Positions 35,601 through 50,600 of a stretch of DNA of 64,000 nt are shown here, piece after piece. The stretch is from Notospermus geniculatus (Eukaryota > Nemertea > Pilidiophora > Heteronemertea > Lineidae). The DNA is taken from NCBI GenBank assembly GCA_002633025.1, contig NMRB01000057.1, forward strand, positions 186,001-250,000, read 5' to 3'. The position numbers and the translations under genes are program-made. The notes below the pieces were generated by a model that was not told the origin of the DNA, ran no database searches, and saw only the letters and a program-made list of their open reading frames with translations. The first letter of the stretch is position 1. The number at the start of each line of letters is the position of its first letter.

Positions 35601-38600
35601 CTCAGTGTCACTATTGTTTTTGTTGGAGTAAATTATAAAACCATTTTCATCCAAAAGATAGCAACTCAGTTTCTGAAAGAGAAAAGATAATGTGTCAACA
35701 TCTGGAACAAGATTCTCGCACATGATTTCTATGTGGACGCTTCACTGAAACAATGTTGAAGCCATTGCTTGCTGGAGCCTCACGCAAAATGCACAGGAAT
35801 GAACCATGGCTTACAGGCGCGGCACGCACCTCCCCTTTCGGCCAACAAATCTGTAAAATTTACGGTACCGTGAAATTCTGAAATTTGGAGCAAATCATTG
35901 AAATTCATCGCAGATTTCAATGTTTCTAGCACAGGGTGCCCCCTCTTTTCCGAAATCGTGGATCCACCCCTGGCTTACCTCATTCTCACATGTCAATGGA
36001 CACGTCCCTGTTGAACATTTTTTTGTTTCCTCCATGAACACCTCTGTAAATTTGGCGTAATTCATCTGGAAGCCAACAACACCGAAAGGTGTTTCCTTGT
36101 GATCCTTCTTGATCTTCACCACAACGGGAATAACAGCAACAATGGATCTTTCTGTGTCATTCCCTGAAAAGATGGAATTCAATGCTAAAAAGCCTCTCAC
36201 AACACAATCAATGCGAGGGTCCGTGGGTGGGTTTGAGTCCGGTAGGAAGCTATGACTTTCACCTTAGAAACCCGTTATTATTTCATGTTCACAACACAAT
36301 CTGATATACATGTAGGCCTAGAGCCTTCTCCTGTAGCCAAATTCATGTGGTTGCGTTTTGTTCAGCTTGTTCAGCACAGGCTGAACTGTACCTTGAGTAT
36401 GGCCATGGCACTAGCACCAGCTATGGAGGATTCTTTTAAGGCCTATTGGTCAGCAGGCTAGCCTCCGAACTGTACGTTCAGCAGTGTTGAGGAGCATTGT
36501 CATGATACTTGGGCCTATCCGTCAAAAGGATTACCGGTACATGTTTCAACATTTATCCTTCCCTACATATAAAAGAGACTCACCGACTTGTCTTGCCCTG
36601 GGAACCATAAAGGTTATGGTATCATAACCTTTGTCTTTTTTATTACTAGCGAACACATTGTCTACTGCTCGCTGGTAATATAATTCCTCTATTGTCTTAT
36701 CTTCCTTTTTCAGCCATTCTCTGAAACAGGAAAAGCCTCCATTGAGTGAAAATTATGAGGACGTCATTCAGCCTTGAGTAAGCAGGCCTACTTTGATTGT
36801 CATCAGAAGGGAAGAGAACAAATTTGATTTGAATCGCTTTTCAAATGGAAGCCAAAGATTGATTCCCATCTTACAATGAGCTCCGTCGTTTGCGTCAGCC
36901 AATCAGGTGTCTTTCCCTGAAATTAAGCGAATTAATTTTGTTGTCTTGTAGGAATTCTGAACTTACGTGTCAGCATCTTCTTCAAATTGATAATATCTTG
37001 TCACGCCAGCTCTAGTGCCAAAAAATGTCATCTCGATTCCATCACTGTCTCTGCAACAATGAAGCAGTTTCCTCATGGTTAGGTTGCGTTGGACTTCACT
37101 GCATTTAAGTACGGTTGCATTGTGATATCATGGACGGAAAACTGGCCTATTATACTGAAGCGACTGATCTCAGTATTGACTCATTTGCACCAGGACTGAG
37201 CAGCCGATCCGAGCTTCTGCTGAAATTTCCTAAAGGCCTTGGATATAAATTCAAAAGAATTTCAAGAAAAGTTGTTCAGAAAGTTGAGAGAACAATTTTC
37301 CTTGGAACAGACTTCAGCAAATACCATAGGATGTGAAAAATCTTTGCCGTCTGGTGGAGTATGGGGCAGATGAGTTAATATTGTCATGTATGATGGGTAT
37401 ACATTGTACAAAATGCTCACTTTTTTCCTGATGTCCATTTGGAAGCTGCATTTTGTGTTGCCTTGGCATCCCATAACATGCTGAGAATCATGGCCTTGCC
37501 CCATTCATTACACTTCTTGTACAGAGTCTCGTTATTGAAATATTCCACCAGGACCACAGTTGGATCGTTGAGAGTTTGGTTGAATTCTAGGAAGCAGTAA
37601 TCTTCCCTGCAAAAACAAGAAATGATGGTGTTTTAGGGGCATTAACAAAATGAACAGAAATGACTGATGGGGTTCTCTGGCCATTCAGCGTTGGCATACT
37701 GTGGTACCGGTAGGCCTACGGCGCAGTAGGGCCATGACCCCAACACACTTGAAGCTTAGATGCATGCCAAGTGTGACTGCGCCAACAAATCTGACCTCAG
37801 GCATGTTGTCTCTATGAATCTTTCACTTTGCAAAGCTTTGATTGATCAACTTACCAGTCCTGATTCACCACAACACCATCCTTCGGATCTTTACTGTTGA
37901 TGAAATATTTGTCTTCTGCAAAAAACACAAATGAAGCACAGTATAGAATACCCATATTCTTATCTCAATATGCCATCTCGCATCTCAAATTCCGCTTGTT
38001 ATTTTACTTACCAAATTCTGATTTTTTCGATTTTGCAATGAAGATGTTTTTGCCATAGAGCTCTGGAAATGCCAGACCAAGGCTGAAATGAAATGAATGT
38101 TTTGAGAGTGAATGAACAGAGGAGACTCAATGTCGACTTTTCTACAAACCTCTCTGATACAACATCTGATGTATTCATACATTTCACACAGGCAGTTTCC
38201 AAAAATATTTTCATGCAACCAGTTGCTTTTCAAAGTTTTCTCAAGAAAACTAAAAGGCCTTTTTAGGAATGGTAAATTTGGTACAGTGTGAATTCCTTGT
38301 TTATAGCATCACATGACTTACCTAAAGGGTGTATTTTCTATTTTGATAAAATAGTAGTTATTTGTTCTTTGTATCACTCGCGTCTGAAAATGAATAGCGT
38401 GGAAACACTACGTTAACAGAATATGACAAATGAATCAGAAATAAGGTTCATGAATATGAAAATGTGAAGGAAATGAATGTCTTGCTGTCCCATCCAATTG
38501 TCCTAGGTACAAGTTGTCCCAGGTGCCAATTGTCCTAGACCTGTGTGAATCGGCTAGTAGAATTGTCTCAGTAGGGCCTACAATGTTCGGGCACGAATTG

Positions 38601-41600
38601 CCCTGTAAGGCCTTGCTCAATGGTTTCACACATGGTAACACTTTAGGCAGGTTGAGAAAATCTTGTTAATTCTTACCATATTATCAAAATGGATGTTCAC
38701 TTTCATTTTCAGTTCACTGGAGACAGGGGGACGGTCAATCATTTTACGACGCAGCTGAAAAAAACAAGGAAGATACAATCTAGGTTCTGAAGGATTTGGA
38801 CCAGCTGGTCCCTTTTTACCAACAACTTCCACATTTTAGATACTTTGTTAATCTCCAAACATCCTTGGTTTGAGGATACTTTGAAGTCAAGCTATACCAC
38901 ATCAGAAAGGGACTACTTACTGTCATATTGTAATCAGGAAACCCATATTCCTAAAAGAAAGACACGAAAAAGTTACAGGAGAAATCCTAACTGGTTCTGT
39001 CGAATCTGCTACATTTGATTATTAAGACAGCATGCTCGCCCACGTTGCCATAGGTCCACAAAAAGAGAATCTGTAAGACTATGTACAAGAACCTTGAACC
39101 ATTAAACAACACTGGAACATTTTTTCAACTTCAAATATGGTGGTGTCATTCGGGATGTTGTCAACACTGGCATAAACTTACATCAATATAGTCTGTTTCC
39201 AATTCCACCTCAGACAGATCAACACTGTTGTAATTTGGTTTTTCTTTCCCATTGAGCTGCAAAGTAGAAAGGGTGAATGTAGAAAAAGATTGCTCGCGAA
39301 CAGATTGCCCTAACAAAGGAAGTACCCAACCCATACCTAGCACTGCCCTACCAAATAGGAACTACCCATCCTGTGCCTTGCATTGCCCTACAAATTAGGA
39401 GCCTTCATACTGTACCTTGCATTGCCCTACCAAACAGGACCTACCTATCCTGTGCCTAGCATTGTAATCAACAAGAACAATGGCAAATTCACACCGAATT
39501 CAACTGACTATAAGTTCCAACCACTCATGAATAAGGCAAGTGTTGATGAAAAGATTAGGAGAGAATCATCTTACAGAAAGAATGGTGCTGGTGCCCAACT
39601 TTCAAAATCATCCCAAAAAGCTACTCACCGTTGGCCTGAAGTCAGGGTGAAAGAGAATATACCCATTGTTTGTGATGGCGAATGGATAAGCATTTACGCC
39701 AAGCTCATATAGCGGCGTCAGTTTGGTGATCTCCTTTATTGGTACGTCTGTCCCCATTACACCGAGTAAAGTACCCTTCTTCAACTCATTAGGGTCTGTT
39801 GAACTTGTCTGAAATGGAGAAAATATGGCAAGTTGTCATTGTCTATTTACAGAGATGTCCATAATACTTTGTACCAATACACAGAGTTGCAGTTGGTACC
39901 GTACTGAGGGAAAATCCAATATGGCTGCCATGGTGGCCATCTTGAATTGGTTTCCACCACTGAAGCCAGTGAATCTTCTTTCATGATTGGTCAAAAACTG
40001 AATCTGTACGGCACAAAAATTGGAAGAATTCTTCAACAGCACAAGAAGTGAATTACTCACAACAGATGAATTTCGATCGAAGACCGGCTGTGCCACTGAC
40101 GTCATCATTCTCAGGCCCTGGAAATAAGAAATAGAAACATTTTACATGGGTTCAGATTTGTCACCTCTTGCAAACTGAACACAACAACCTTTATGAGAGA
40201 ACTAAAGACAACACTCTAAACTGCATTAACTGCAGTCAGGAAAACAGTTTAACTTGAAATGAATTTGAAGAAAAAGTCTTCAGATAGTCGACATGAACAA
40301 CCTTTCTTCAAATATTTTTCAATCAATATCACAGGATGTGAGAAAACTTGGACAGAAGATGGCGTCTGCTGGACCTCTGAGGGTCGATGAATGCTTCAAG
40401 TAGAACTGATATTTACCTCCATGCTCCTCTGTAGACGAGACCAACACCATGTTGAAATAGATAGTCACCATCACCGAGACAGGCAAAGAATCATCCAAGT
40501 AAGCGAAGAGAGACAGGAAAAGAAGAAAACTTCATAAATACATGGTTCAAAATCATACAAGAATAATACTTATACTTCGCAACCTGCTTCAACAAAACAT
40601 GCGACTTGGGCAGTTATCTTTTCTGACATTCCGCAATCTTGGATTACAGCCTGTGATTCCAGCTCACTGGAATCTCTGACATACAGAAGCTACGACAGTC
40701 AGCTGGGAACTGATAAAGTACTGACCCATCAACCCTTGGTGACTAATTTATAAGCCTAGCACGGCTAACCCATTCATTGAATGACACATCACTACAGCCT
40801 CTTTGCCTTTTGACGACACTCCTGAGTGGGGTAGGAGTGATTGCTTGTCAGAGCAAGATGGCCTCAGTTCCTAACTGATTGGCTCACACCTGAGGACTTA
40901 GGCCTGATGGGAGGGGCATGCATGTCCAGAAATGGTCTTGGATCTGTGAATCTAGAGTATTACTACTACTATGCATAAGATACAGTATATGAGGAGCCTT
41001 CTGAAAAAAACATGTTCCTTGATTTACTTTTCAACAGAATGGCGAACAACAAATGACGTTATTTCTGAAGATGTAACACAGAAAATTTATACACTTTTTG
41101 AAGACGTAACACAAAAAAATCTACATTCTTTCTGAAGATGTAACACAAAAATATCTATACACTTCTGAAGACGTAACACAAAAAAGTATCTACACTCTTT
41201 CGGAAGATGTAACAAAAATATACCGGTACACACTTTCTGAAGATGTAACACAAAACGTTTCTAGTCTTTCNNNNNNNNNNNNNNNNNNNNNNNNNNNNNN
41301 NNNNNNNNNNNNNNNNNNNNNNNNNNNNNNNNNNNNNNNNNNNNNNNNNNNNNNNNNNNNNNNNNNNNNNNNNNNNNNNNNNNNNNNNNNNNNNNNNNNN
41401 NNNNNNNNNNNNNNNNNNNNNNNNNNNNNNNNNNNNNNNNNNNNNNNNNNNNNNNNNNNNNNNNNNNNNNNNNNNNNNNNNNNNNNNNNNNNNNNNNNNN
41501 NNNNNNNNNNNNNNNNNNNNNNNNNNNNNNNNNNNNNNNNNNNNNNNNNNNNNNNNNNNNNNNNNNNNNNNNNNNNNNNNNNNNNNNNNNNNNNNNNNNN

Positions 41601-44600
41601 NNNNNNNNNNNNNNNNNNNNNNNNNNNNNNNNNNNNNNNNNNNNNNNNNNNNNNNNNNNNNNNNNNNNNNNNNNNNNNNNNNNNNNNNNNNNNNNNNNNN
41701 NNNNNNNNNNNNNNNNNNNNNNNNNNNNNNNNNNNNNNNNNNNNNNNNNNNNNNNNNNNNNNNNNNNNNNNNNNNNNNNNNNNNNNNNNNNNNNNNNNNN
41801 NNNNNNNNNNNNNNNNNNNNNNNNNNNNNNNNNNNNNNNNNNNNNNNNNNNNNNNNNNNNNNNNNNNNNNNNNNNNNNNNNNNNNNNNNNNNNNNNNNNN
41901 NNNNNNNNNNNNNNNNNNNNNNNNNNNNNNNNNNNNNNNNNNNNNNNNNNNNNNNNNNNNNNNNNNNNNNNNNNNNNNNNNNNNNNNNNNNNNNNNNNNN
42001 NNNNNNNNNNNNNNNNNNNNNNNNNNNNNNNNNNNNNNNNNNNNNNNNNCTGATATCCTAAATTTGATGCAATTTTCCTGCTTTTATCAAACAGACCAAA
42101 CATTATTTCTTTGATATCAGCATTAATTACATCAGCTGAATGAGTTGGTTCAATTGCAAAATAATGACTTTTCTACAAATGGTCGTATATTGCAGAGGAA
42201 TATCAGATTTGAGAATTGGTCCCTATCAGGAGAGAAAGTTGCCTCTAGCTCTCAAGATCCCAAAGTGCCAGTAGAGGCAACTAAAAATTGGCACATTTTT
42301 CAACCGAAGCAAGATGACACCAGCCCCTTGATGTCTAAAATATGTGATAAACTATTCACAACATGCCACATCTGTATCAACCGGGGAATATTTTGACGAT
42401 AATCCATGCGGTGAAACTTCAGATATGCTGGGTTCACATCAACCCCTAAGCATTCTACGCCTCTAATACTGCCATACTGTATAGAGGGGGGATAGCATAA
42501 GATGGACTTGTCAAATATCCATGAGTATTTTTTTTCTCAAACATGCTCAGGCAACACATCAAGAGAGGGTTACAAGTTTGCCATACTTTTCGGGATGACA
42601 GCGGGACGAGAGTACACTCAGGAGGAGTAACTTGAGTGAGGAGCGAAATTGGTAAAGGAAGTTAAGGATGATGCGTTTTTGCATGGGTCATCTGCACGAG
42701 GCAAAGTCATCCTGGGTAAACTGGCCTTATCAGATTTTTATGGCCCATGGAAAATTCTGTACCAAGTCCTGTGTGGGATTAGAACATGTCCAAAGTCCTA
42801 GCGGCGTCACAAAGTAATTAGTCAATAAAATTGCTGGATATTGGTCACATGGATTCGATCTTTATCTACGCTACCTCACCTTTGTGGACACAGCACATCC
42901 TAGAACTTGCCTAATGCATCGCAATTCAAAATCGCACACGGATGACCCATGCAAAAATCACTTTGCCTCTATGGAAGAGCTCAGCCTTAAATTCAAAGTA
43001 TTGAAACAATTTCTAATTCCAATTCTACAAACACTTGGTTCTTCACAAAACCAGGACTGAAATCAAAACTAAAACAGGCCGAGTAATTTCTAAACATCCG
43101 AGCATTTTGACATTTAGTAAAGAAAGTGCGGGAAGAGAATATAGTGCAGATATGAAGGTAGGAATGATATTCAATTCAAAGCAGGAGATGATATGAAAGA
43201 TTTGGAGAGAAAAAGAGACTAGCGTAGGTCTACATACAGCATCCTAGAGTGTGTGAAATCAGAGTAGTATATATGCTTAAATAATCATCTATAAATTGGT
43301 GTTATCAAAATGGTTTAAATGTGAGGAATAAATTGATCATTTAATCAATCAAGAGATCAAAATCTTTACTGTCGGTGCGTGATACATCAACTTCAACAGC
43401 AACAAATTAAGCATCTTTGGAAGTCCTAAAAGCAATCCCACGTTAAATGAATTCTTACAAGTTGAGATACTGGGACACAATACTGCAGCAAATATGATGT
43501 CAACAAGAACTCAAAGGTTTCGTCGAGAATCACTAACGTTCGCTTCATTTTTTCATGTCTCATTTCAGTTTCCTCATGATATCATACCATCTCAGAGGTT
43601 ACGCTTGTCGAACCAGGTTTCTTTACAAAATGAAATGGTGTCGAACATCACTACACACAACAGGGGTACAAGGGTGCAAGCGAATTGTTGCCATCTTTCG
43701 TCTGTTGTTCTGAGCCGTGAAAATTCCCTGCATTTGTAAGGAGGGCATGAAGATTAGTCGAGATATTTGCTGCTGCTTGCTTGAAGTCATCCTTTTTAAC
43801 CTTATCTTTGAATTGGAACAAAATGGAGAACAGTACATCATGCATTCACTGGAAGAACTTATTGTCTGCTTCAAAGATGACTTCATCTACCCCCAATCCG
43901 ACCAGCAGACGCATCTTCTGTCAAAGTTTCCTCACATCCGATATGGAACCGATTGAAAATATTTGAAGAAAGGTTGTTCCCATCAACCATCTGAAGAATG
44001 TTTCTTCAAATTCTTTCCATTTCCACAAGGATTTTAGAAATCTTCAGCAGAAGATAGATACTGTCTGCTCCAACCTGGGGGCAGATGAGTGGACCATTCT
44101 TTGCACAGAGCTAACTCTGAGCAATTGACCGGTGAATCACAACCAAGAGAATAATGAAATAATATCTTTACAAGAAATTGACTACTTGGGTTACAGCAAT
44201 ACTAGAATCAAATACCTAGACATCAAGAAATTTTTCACACAAAACCACAATATATTTTGAAAATAATCCTGATAAGGTGCTTTTAAATGAAATTTATCAA
44301 ATAAATGGGTTATCTAAAGAGACCTAAGAGGTGGTTATTTGAAAGAATCTAAAGTGCCTCCGAAAATGGGTGTTGGAAAATTGAAAATTATGACACTGGT
44401 TTGTTCAGATAGCACATTCCGCTGTAAATAGGTGTCAGTACCTGAAGGGTGCCGAAGTGGTTCAAAACCTGAACACAATGGACATTGAAAATGTATACCT
44501 AAACTTGATATTTCCACAATATTCACGATAACAACATAATGATGTACCTTAACTCCTGAACGGGCTGTGAAACTTGGCATAAAGTCATCACTTGAAGTCA

Positions 44601-47600
44601 TCGTCAACTGCAATTTAGGAAAAGTGTCAAGGAACAAAAATGTCATGTTTCTTGGAAACTTCAATTGAGATTGTCAATTTCAACTTCATGCTTGAAAATG
44701 AAGATGACCAGTGCAGCTGACCTCCATTTCATAAGAAAGGGGCAGAAGGGAAAAAAATGAAATTCCAGGGGTCCCGCAGCAGATGATGTACTGGGTTTGG
44801 CAGAGCCAACCCATCATGGTCACACCTCTGAAATTAAGACCAATTTTTCTGTATTGTCCTTCAAATGTATGGAACATCAGTTTGGGGACCTCGCAAAGCA
44901 GGCTAACTCGATCCAAAATAAGGGTTTTAGACACCTGGTAATGGAATAGTGCTATCTAAACTTTCTAAGGAGAGAAAATTGGGGAAAAGTTCAACAGTGA
45001 CGAAATCAGAAACCTAAGCCTGGGTCCTACAGGTAAAATCTTGCATCAGAAGTAACTTGTTAAGAGGAAATCCCATCTCGTCAGATGATCACACCATGAG
45101 CTAGAGATGGTGAGGCAAATAGTGTTGACATCAACACAAATAGTGACAGATCATCAGTTATCCCATTCTCATGTTCACACCATGAGTCATAGAACGGTGA
45201 GGCAAATAGTTTCGACATCAAATCGCCAACAGTGGCAGGTCCTCACCGTTATCCTCTGGCCTCATGTTCACACCATGAGGCATAGAATGGCGAGGCAAAT
45301 AGTGTTAACTTCAAAATCACCAATGGTGACAGGTCATCACTGTCATCCTCTGGTCTCATGTTCACATCATGAGCAAAGAATGGTGAGGCAAATAGTGTTA
45401 CCATCAAATCACCAATGGTATTTAAGGTCATCACCGTTAACCTCTAGCCTAATGTTCACACCATGAGGCAGAGAATGGTGAGGCAAATAGTGTTAACATT
45501 AAATCACCCACAGTGACATTCTTTGGCCTTTTCTTGATCCGAAATTCACTCTTTATGTAAAATTTAAGACATGTTTTCCTGATGCAAGCAGAAAACAAAA
45601 CAGGGACTTGAACACAACTTATCAAAATGAACCAAAGTGGTGCTTGGAAGGCATGAATCAATTCTAAACTTGGCAAGGCAACATGAATATAAGACAACTG
45701 TGTTTAAGGTGCAAAACTAGACACAGCAACTGAAATGGTTTGAGGGCAGAACTGGAATTGCATATTTTGAGTCACAGGGTTCATCTCTACATCGTGCCCT
45801 TCGTATCAAAATCAAATGGTACAATTCACTCTAATGGCACATGGGACTGATCCTTAGAAGGAATGTACTAAGAGCACAGACCACGTGCTCATAGAAGGAA
45901 CATGGCTTATTCCACAGCCTAACACCCTCCTGAACCAAGGAATTAGCTGCTTGTTCATCACTTTCTGTTCTGCTTGAAGCCAGAGTATGAAGATCAGTGT
46001 ATTTCTTCTCCTCACAGTATTGAAAACCTACAGAACATAACAGTGTTTCTTGTGACTTAGAAACAAATGCAGTTAATTGACAGACACAACGAAGGTCTAC
46101 ATCAACCGCGGAATCCAGATTACACTTCAATTTTGTATTTGATTCTCACCCGAGCGAAAAGCCAATATGGCTCACGAACTTCACTCAGTGCATGCAACTA
46201 GCAAGTTCACTCCACTCCTTTTTGAGTGAAATCTCACTCCTTTTTATGGAGGAGTCTCTAATCACACTCATGAAATTTACAGAGCATTGTCATGATTGCA
46301 ACCCTTATCAATCTCTGCATCATCATAACTCAAAATAAGCAACGCCATAATTCATGCCCTTTGGCAAAACCAAGTCTCCAACCTTCTTCGTGAAAACGTG
46401 GAAATGTTCTCCCTCTTTTTTCAATACAGCGGGCGCCTCCTGTTCTAGAAGCTCCATGGGTACCTGGAGGTAGCACAGGGGAGGAAGAGCAATGAGAGAA
46501 CAATCTATCGGAAGAAATCGGGGGAGATGTTTCATTAAAAATAGGTTTAACTTGCTCACGAAGGAGGGCAACACTACAGAACCATGATGTTTACATTTTA
46601 AACTGGTTTCAGACAACGAGGTACAGTAAGGAAGTTCTTAATGAAATCATATTCAGAACAATTCTAAATGGTCACACTCTTGTTTTGTTTTTGATTTGAG
46701 CTCGAGTCTGCCCTGTGAAAGATTCATTCAATTTCTGTCTCGTAAAATGTCCGTATGAGGAGAATTTGGAGATATGATTGAGGAAATGAGTTTCATCTGA
46801 GAGTACACCAAAAGTGTGTGGGGATAAATTGAAAATTGTGTGAAGAGAGACATTGGTTTTGGTCAAATGCTTATGAAAATGGCAGAGGGATGAACAACTG
46901 AATTGATGAATGGATGTTGGCTGTGTAGTGGGTTTCAGTGCACCAGGTAGGCCTAGGCTTGACTTTGAGAGACAGGATCGTTGTTGCTGAATGTGTGGCA
47001 GGGATATTCAGCGTAATGTGGGATAAGGAAAAAAGACTACTGTACTTGTGGTGTTTGAAAAAAAGATGTGCGCCAATGTATCTGCTGGAAAATAATGACC
47101 ACAAACATCGATTTGGTGCACTGTGATTCAATCAAATGGTGAAATTTGGTCCGTAAGTGATGACAGGAAATCATGATTATTGAATTAAACTAAAAGAACA
47201 TTTCTGTCAAAGTGTACAAGAATTTCTACCAGTGTGGCTGAATATGGGTGTCATAGTTCTTATGTGAGATGCTGAGTTAAGTATGAAGGATACGGGGTAG
47301 TGGATGGAATAATGCATGGGGGGGAGGGCAAATAATGTGTTCCCGTTCTTTAAGGAGAAAAGAAGTGATTATGAATGAAATACAGCATACATGTATGGAT
47401 AACTTTGGATGGCCAGGTCACTTGATTGCCAATGGTACAGCAAGTGCATGACCACCTCCGTAAAGCCCTATAGTGAAATAATGGTCTTCTCTTTTTAGCA
47501 TACAGCACTAGGACAACTGCCTACTTGGTCAAAATCACAAAGAAAATGCTAAGATTTTGAAATACGACCTACACAGTTGTCTACGGAATACTTGTAAGAC

Positions 47601-50600
47601 ATTTTTGAGGAATTAGTTTTTGGAAAGGTTTCTCACTCGAGTAACTGAGATTCTTCTCCTTTTGGCATTACCTAAGAAACCACTCAACAAGCATAGTAAA
47701 CCATATCACTGCAGAAGAAGGGCATCGTCTAAATATGAACGACTCATGTCAAACGTCACCGATGCCAAGATAGGCAAAGACTTGAACACCAGAAGCAAAC
47801 AAAATAGGATTAGATATTCCTATGACCTAAGCATCAGTATTTAAATGAAGTGAACGGAATTCCTAATATATATGCACTAGTACTAATGAAGTAAATAAAA
47901 CTGGCTTCAATATTCCTATCATCTAAGCAACAGTATTGCTGAAGTCAACAAAACTGGGTTAAATATTCTTAATGACCTATGAACCAGCATTCGAAGCAAA
48001 CCAAACTAAGGTTAGTTACCAGGTATATTCTACAGGATGTCCAAAAAAGTGTCCCTGATAGGTCATCCTGAGGTACACAATCAGTGGTTTTTAGTGCTCG
48101 CTCTTTACATCATCTTGGTGACTATAGGGAGTCAGCACTAAGAACCACATAGCAGGCCTCAAAATTCTGCAGGGACCAAGTTTAAGAACCCAACTGAACA
48201 TCACACAGCCTTGTCCGCAGGAAATACGGTGGGGCACTTTTTTGGACACCCTGTACAACTTATGTGGGAGTTTGCATTGAGTATCATATCCTTTTTTCCA
48301 AGGATTAGATGGAGGGGATGGTAGGGACAAGCCAAATGTGATGATATCAACATCATTTTTTCTACCATTACTGTATCTAGAGTGAACGTGTAATGTACGG
48401 GTGTAAGCTTATCACCTGTGCAATGACTAGAAATGGTAATGGAACTTTTCATTTAAGTTCATTATTATAGTTTGATAGTAGGACAAGCCGAAGTGATACA
48501 GACATATCGACCTGCAATTCTTTACTGTTCTCCTAATATAGTAAAATCCTCTGCAATATACATTCTGGAGGGAAAACTTAAATGTTTTTAAACACATATT
48601 TAGAGAATTTGATCACACACAATTGGACGGGAAACAAAAAAGTGTTGTTTCTTACAACTATGTTTAAGTTATACAGGTAAAAGAATGTTGTAGTGTGTTT
48701 CAAAAAACTTGAAAAAGAGTTGAAGAATGAACTGATAAAGTCAACTTATCGCAATCGGCCATCAATCGTTCGTGACTCAGCTTAAACCCTCTTTGAAGAC
48801 ATCTATCTACACAAAACCCCCAAATCTGATAGTACTTTCTTCCAGCCCAAAAGCGATCCTTAGAAGGCCAGGGCCAGTATGCTGCTCCTCTTCAATTTTG
48901 ATAAACTTTCATTTATGCACCTCCTAACAGTGCTTTCAACCTTGCAGTAAATGAACTACAACTTTTTCTTGCAACTACGCATTACCATATTACCATAGTG
49001 AAGTGTTCTTCATTGTGACTATGCATACTCTAAGGCAACATTTTTTTGATCATGTGAAATGTATAAACTTTTCACATCATCAGTCCTTTTTTGAAAACAC
49101 ATGACAACATTTTTTTACACCAAGTGTATAACGTGGTGAATGAGAACACAACTAACTCGGTCATTCCGGGATTCCTGCACTGCAGCTTCAACATTTGCCT
49201 TTGAGAATCCCTGTTTTTGGAATAAACAAAAGTTGAGTCAGCGTTAAAATAGAGAATTTGCTTACAACTCTGCTATGAGAAATTAATAACAAACTTATGG
49301 AAGGTTTCTACACTTCAAAAGTAGCAACCGATCACTCTGTCTACGAATTAATATGAAAATAATTTAATAACCCTATAAAAGTTTCCTACAACAAAATACT
49401 TAAAATGTTATTTACAAATAGTTTAATATATTCATTACCAGAAAAAAATATTTTGCTGCAAGCATCAGATGCAATGCTTATTATGCAAACTAGCATATTG
49501 ACCCGTGGCGAGCACATTTTGAGGGAGTTAGTTTTTCTAAAATATTCTGTGGTAGAGGGTCTGTTGCTTTATTGATGAGTTTATTTGGAGAGGGGTAGTT
49601 TATTAATATATTAATCGCTAACCGTAAAATCCATGAGCAGCGAGGAGGTCTGACTTACTAAACAGCAGCATCACATCTGGTTTATTACACAATCAGCCTA
49701 ATCTCCAGGCTAATGCCAAGGTGACCCAGATTCATGATAGCCAGGTTCACATGCATCCCACCGTGTATCTGTTGGTAGTAATAGGTCACTGCGATTCGTG
49801 TAGATGGCAGCGCAGGTGACCACTCATCCGATTTTCTCTCTTTTTCATACAAACCAGCATTTCTTTTAAAACCAAAATATCGTAAAACACGCTCCTCCTA
49901 TTGTACTGTACACATAGGACACTCTTTGTAGGCTTCAAGCCCTAACTAAGGAGGAGATAGGGCAGAGAGTCCGGTCCACCGTAACTGGGTACAGTCATTA
50001 CATAGCAAGGTATAGCAGATATCAGGTCAACTCAGGTTGATAACAAAATCCAACATGGCTACCGTCCATTATAGTATAGATGTTTGTCTTCTGCTGGTTA
50101 AGTGTTACCTTTGGTGTAAGGTAATTAAAGAAATTGACAAGGTCAACATTAATCATGCTTACGTTTGCGTCAACAACTTGGGGCACAATACAACAATGTG
50201 CAACAGCCAAAATCTCAAGTATGTGACTTGTTCGTGAATTGTCATGTTCCTAGAACCTTTGATCTTTGTTAACATCCTCCCACCGCAGGGCTTTGGTCTC
50301 ACTCCTCTTTGTACGCACACACACAAGAGAATATGAAGAGGAGCGAGACCAAAGCCCTGCGATAGGAGGATGCTTTGTTAAAGGACAAATTAAAGGTATA
50401 AAGAAATGAAGTGGCATCGTCAGGATTTTCAGTCACGCTTTATTGATTTTGTTTACGCTGTTCTATCACCGAGCTAAAGATGGATATGCCACTAGCTTGG
50501 CAGGTAGGAACATGGTGATAATTGTTACACAAGAAGCAACACATTTTGAGATGTTGGCCCTTCAAAGTTATCCTCTTTTATCCTATATGAATCAAAATGC

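Noticed and set aside
45831-46130. 99-codon minus-strand open frame with [20 protein letters not shown]
   Set aside because: It looks somewhat protein-like and has an internal acceptor, but I find no family match, phase link or good donor; left out as a gene.
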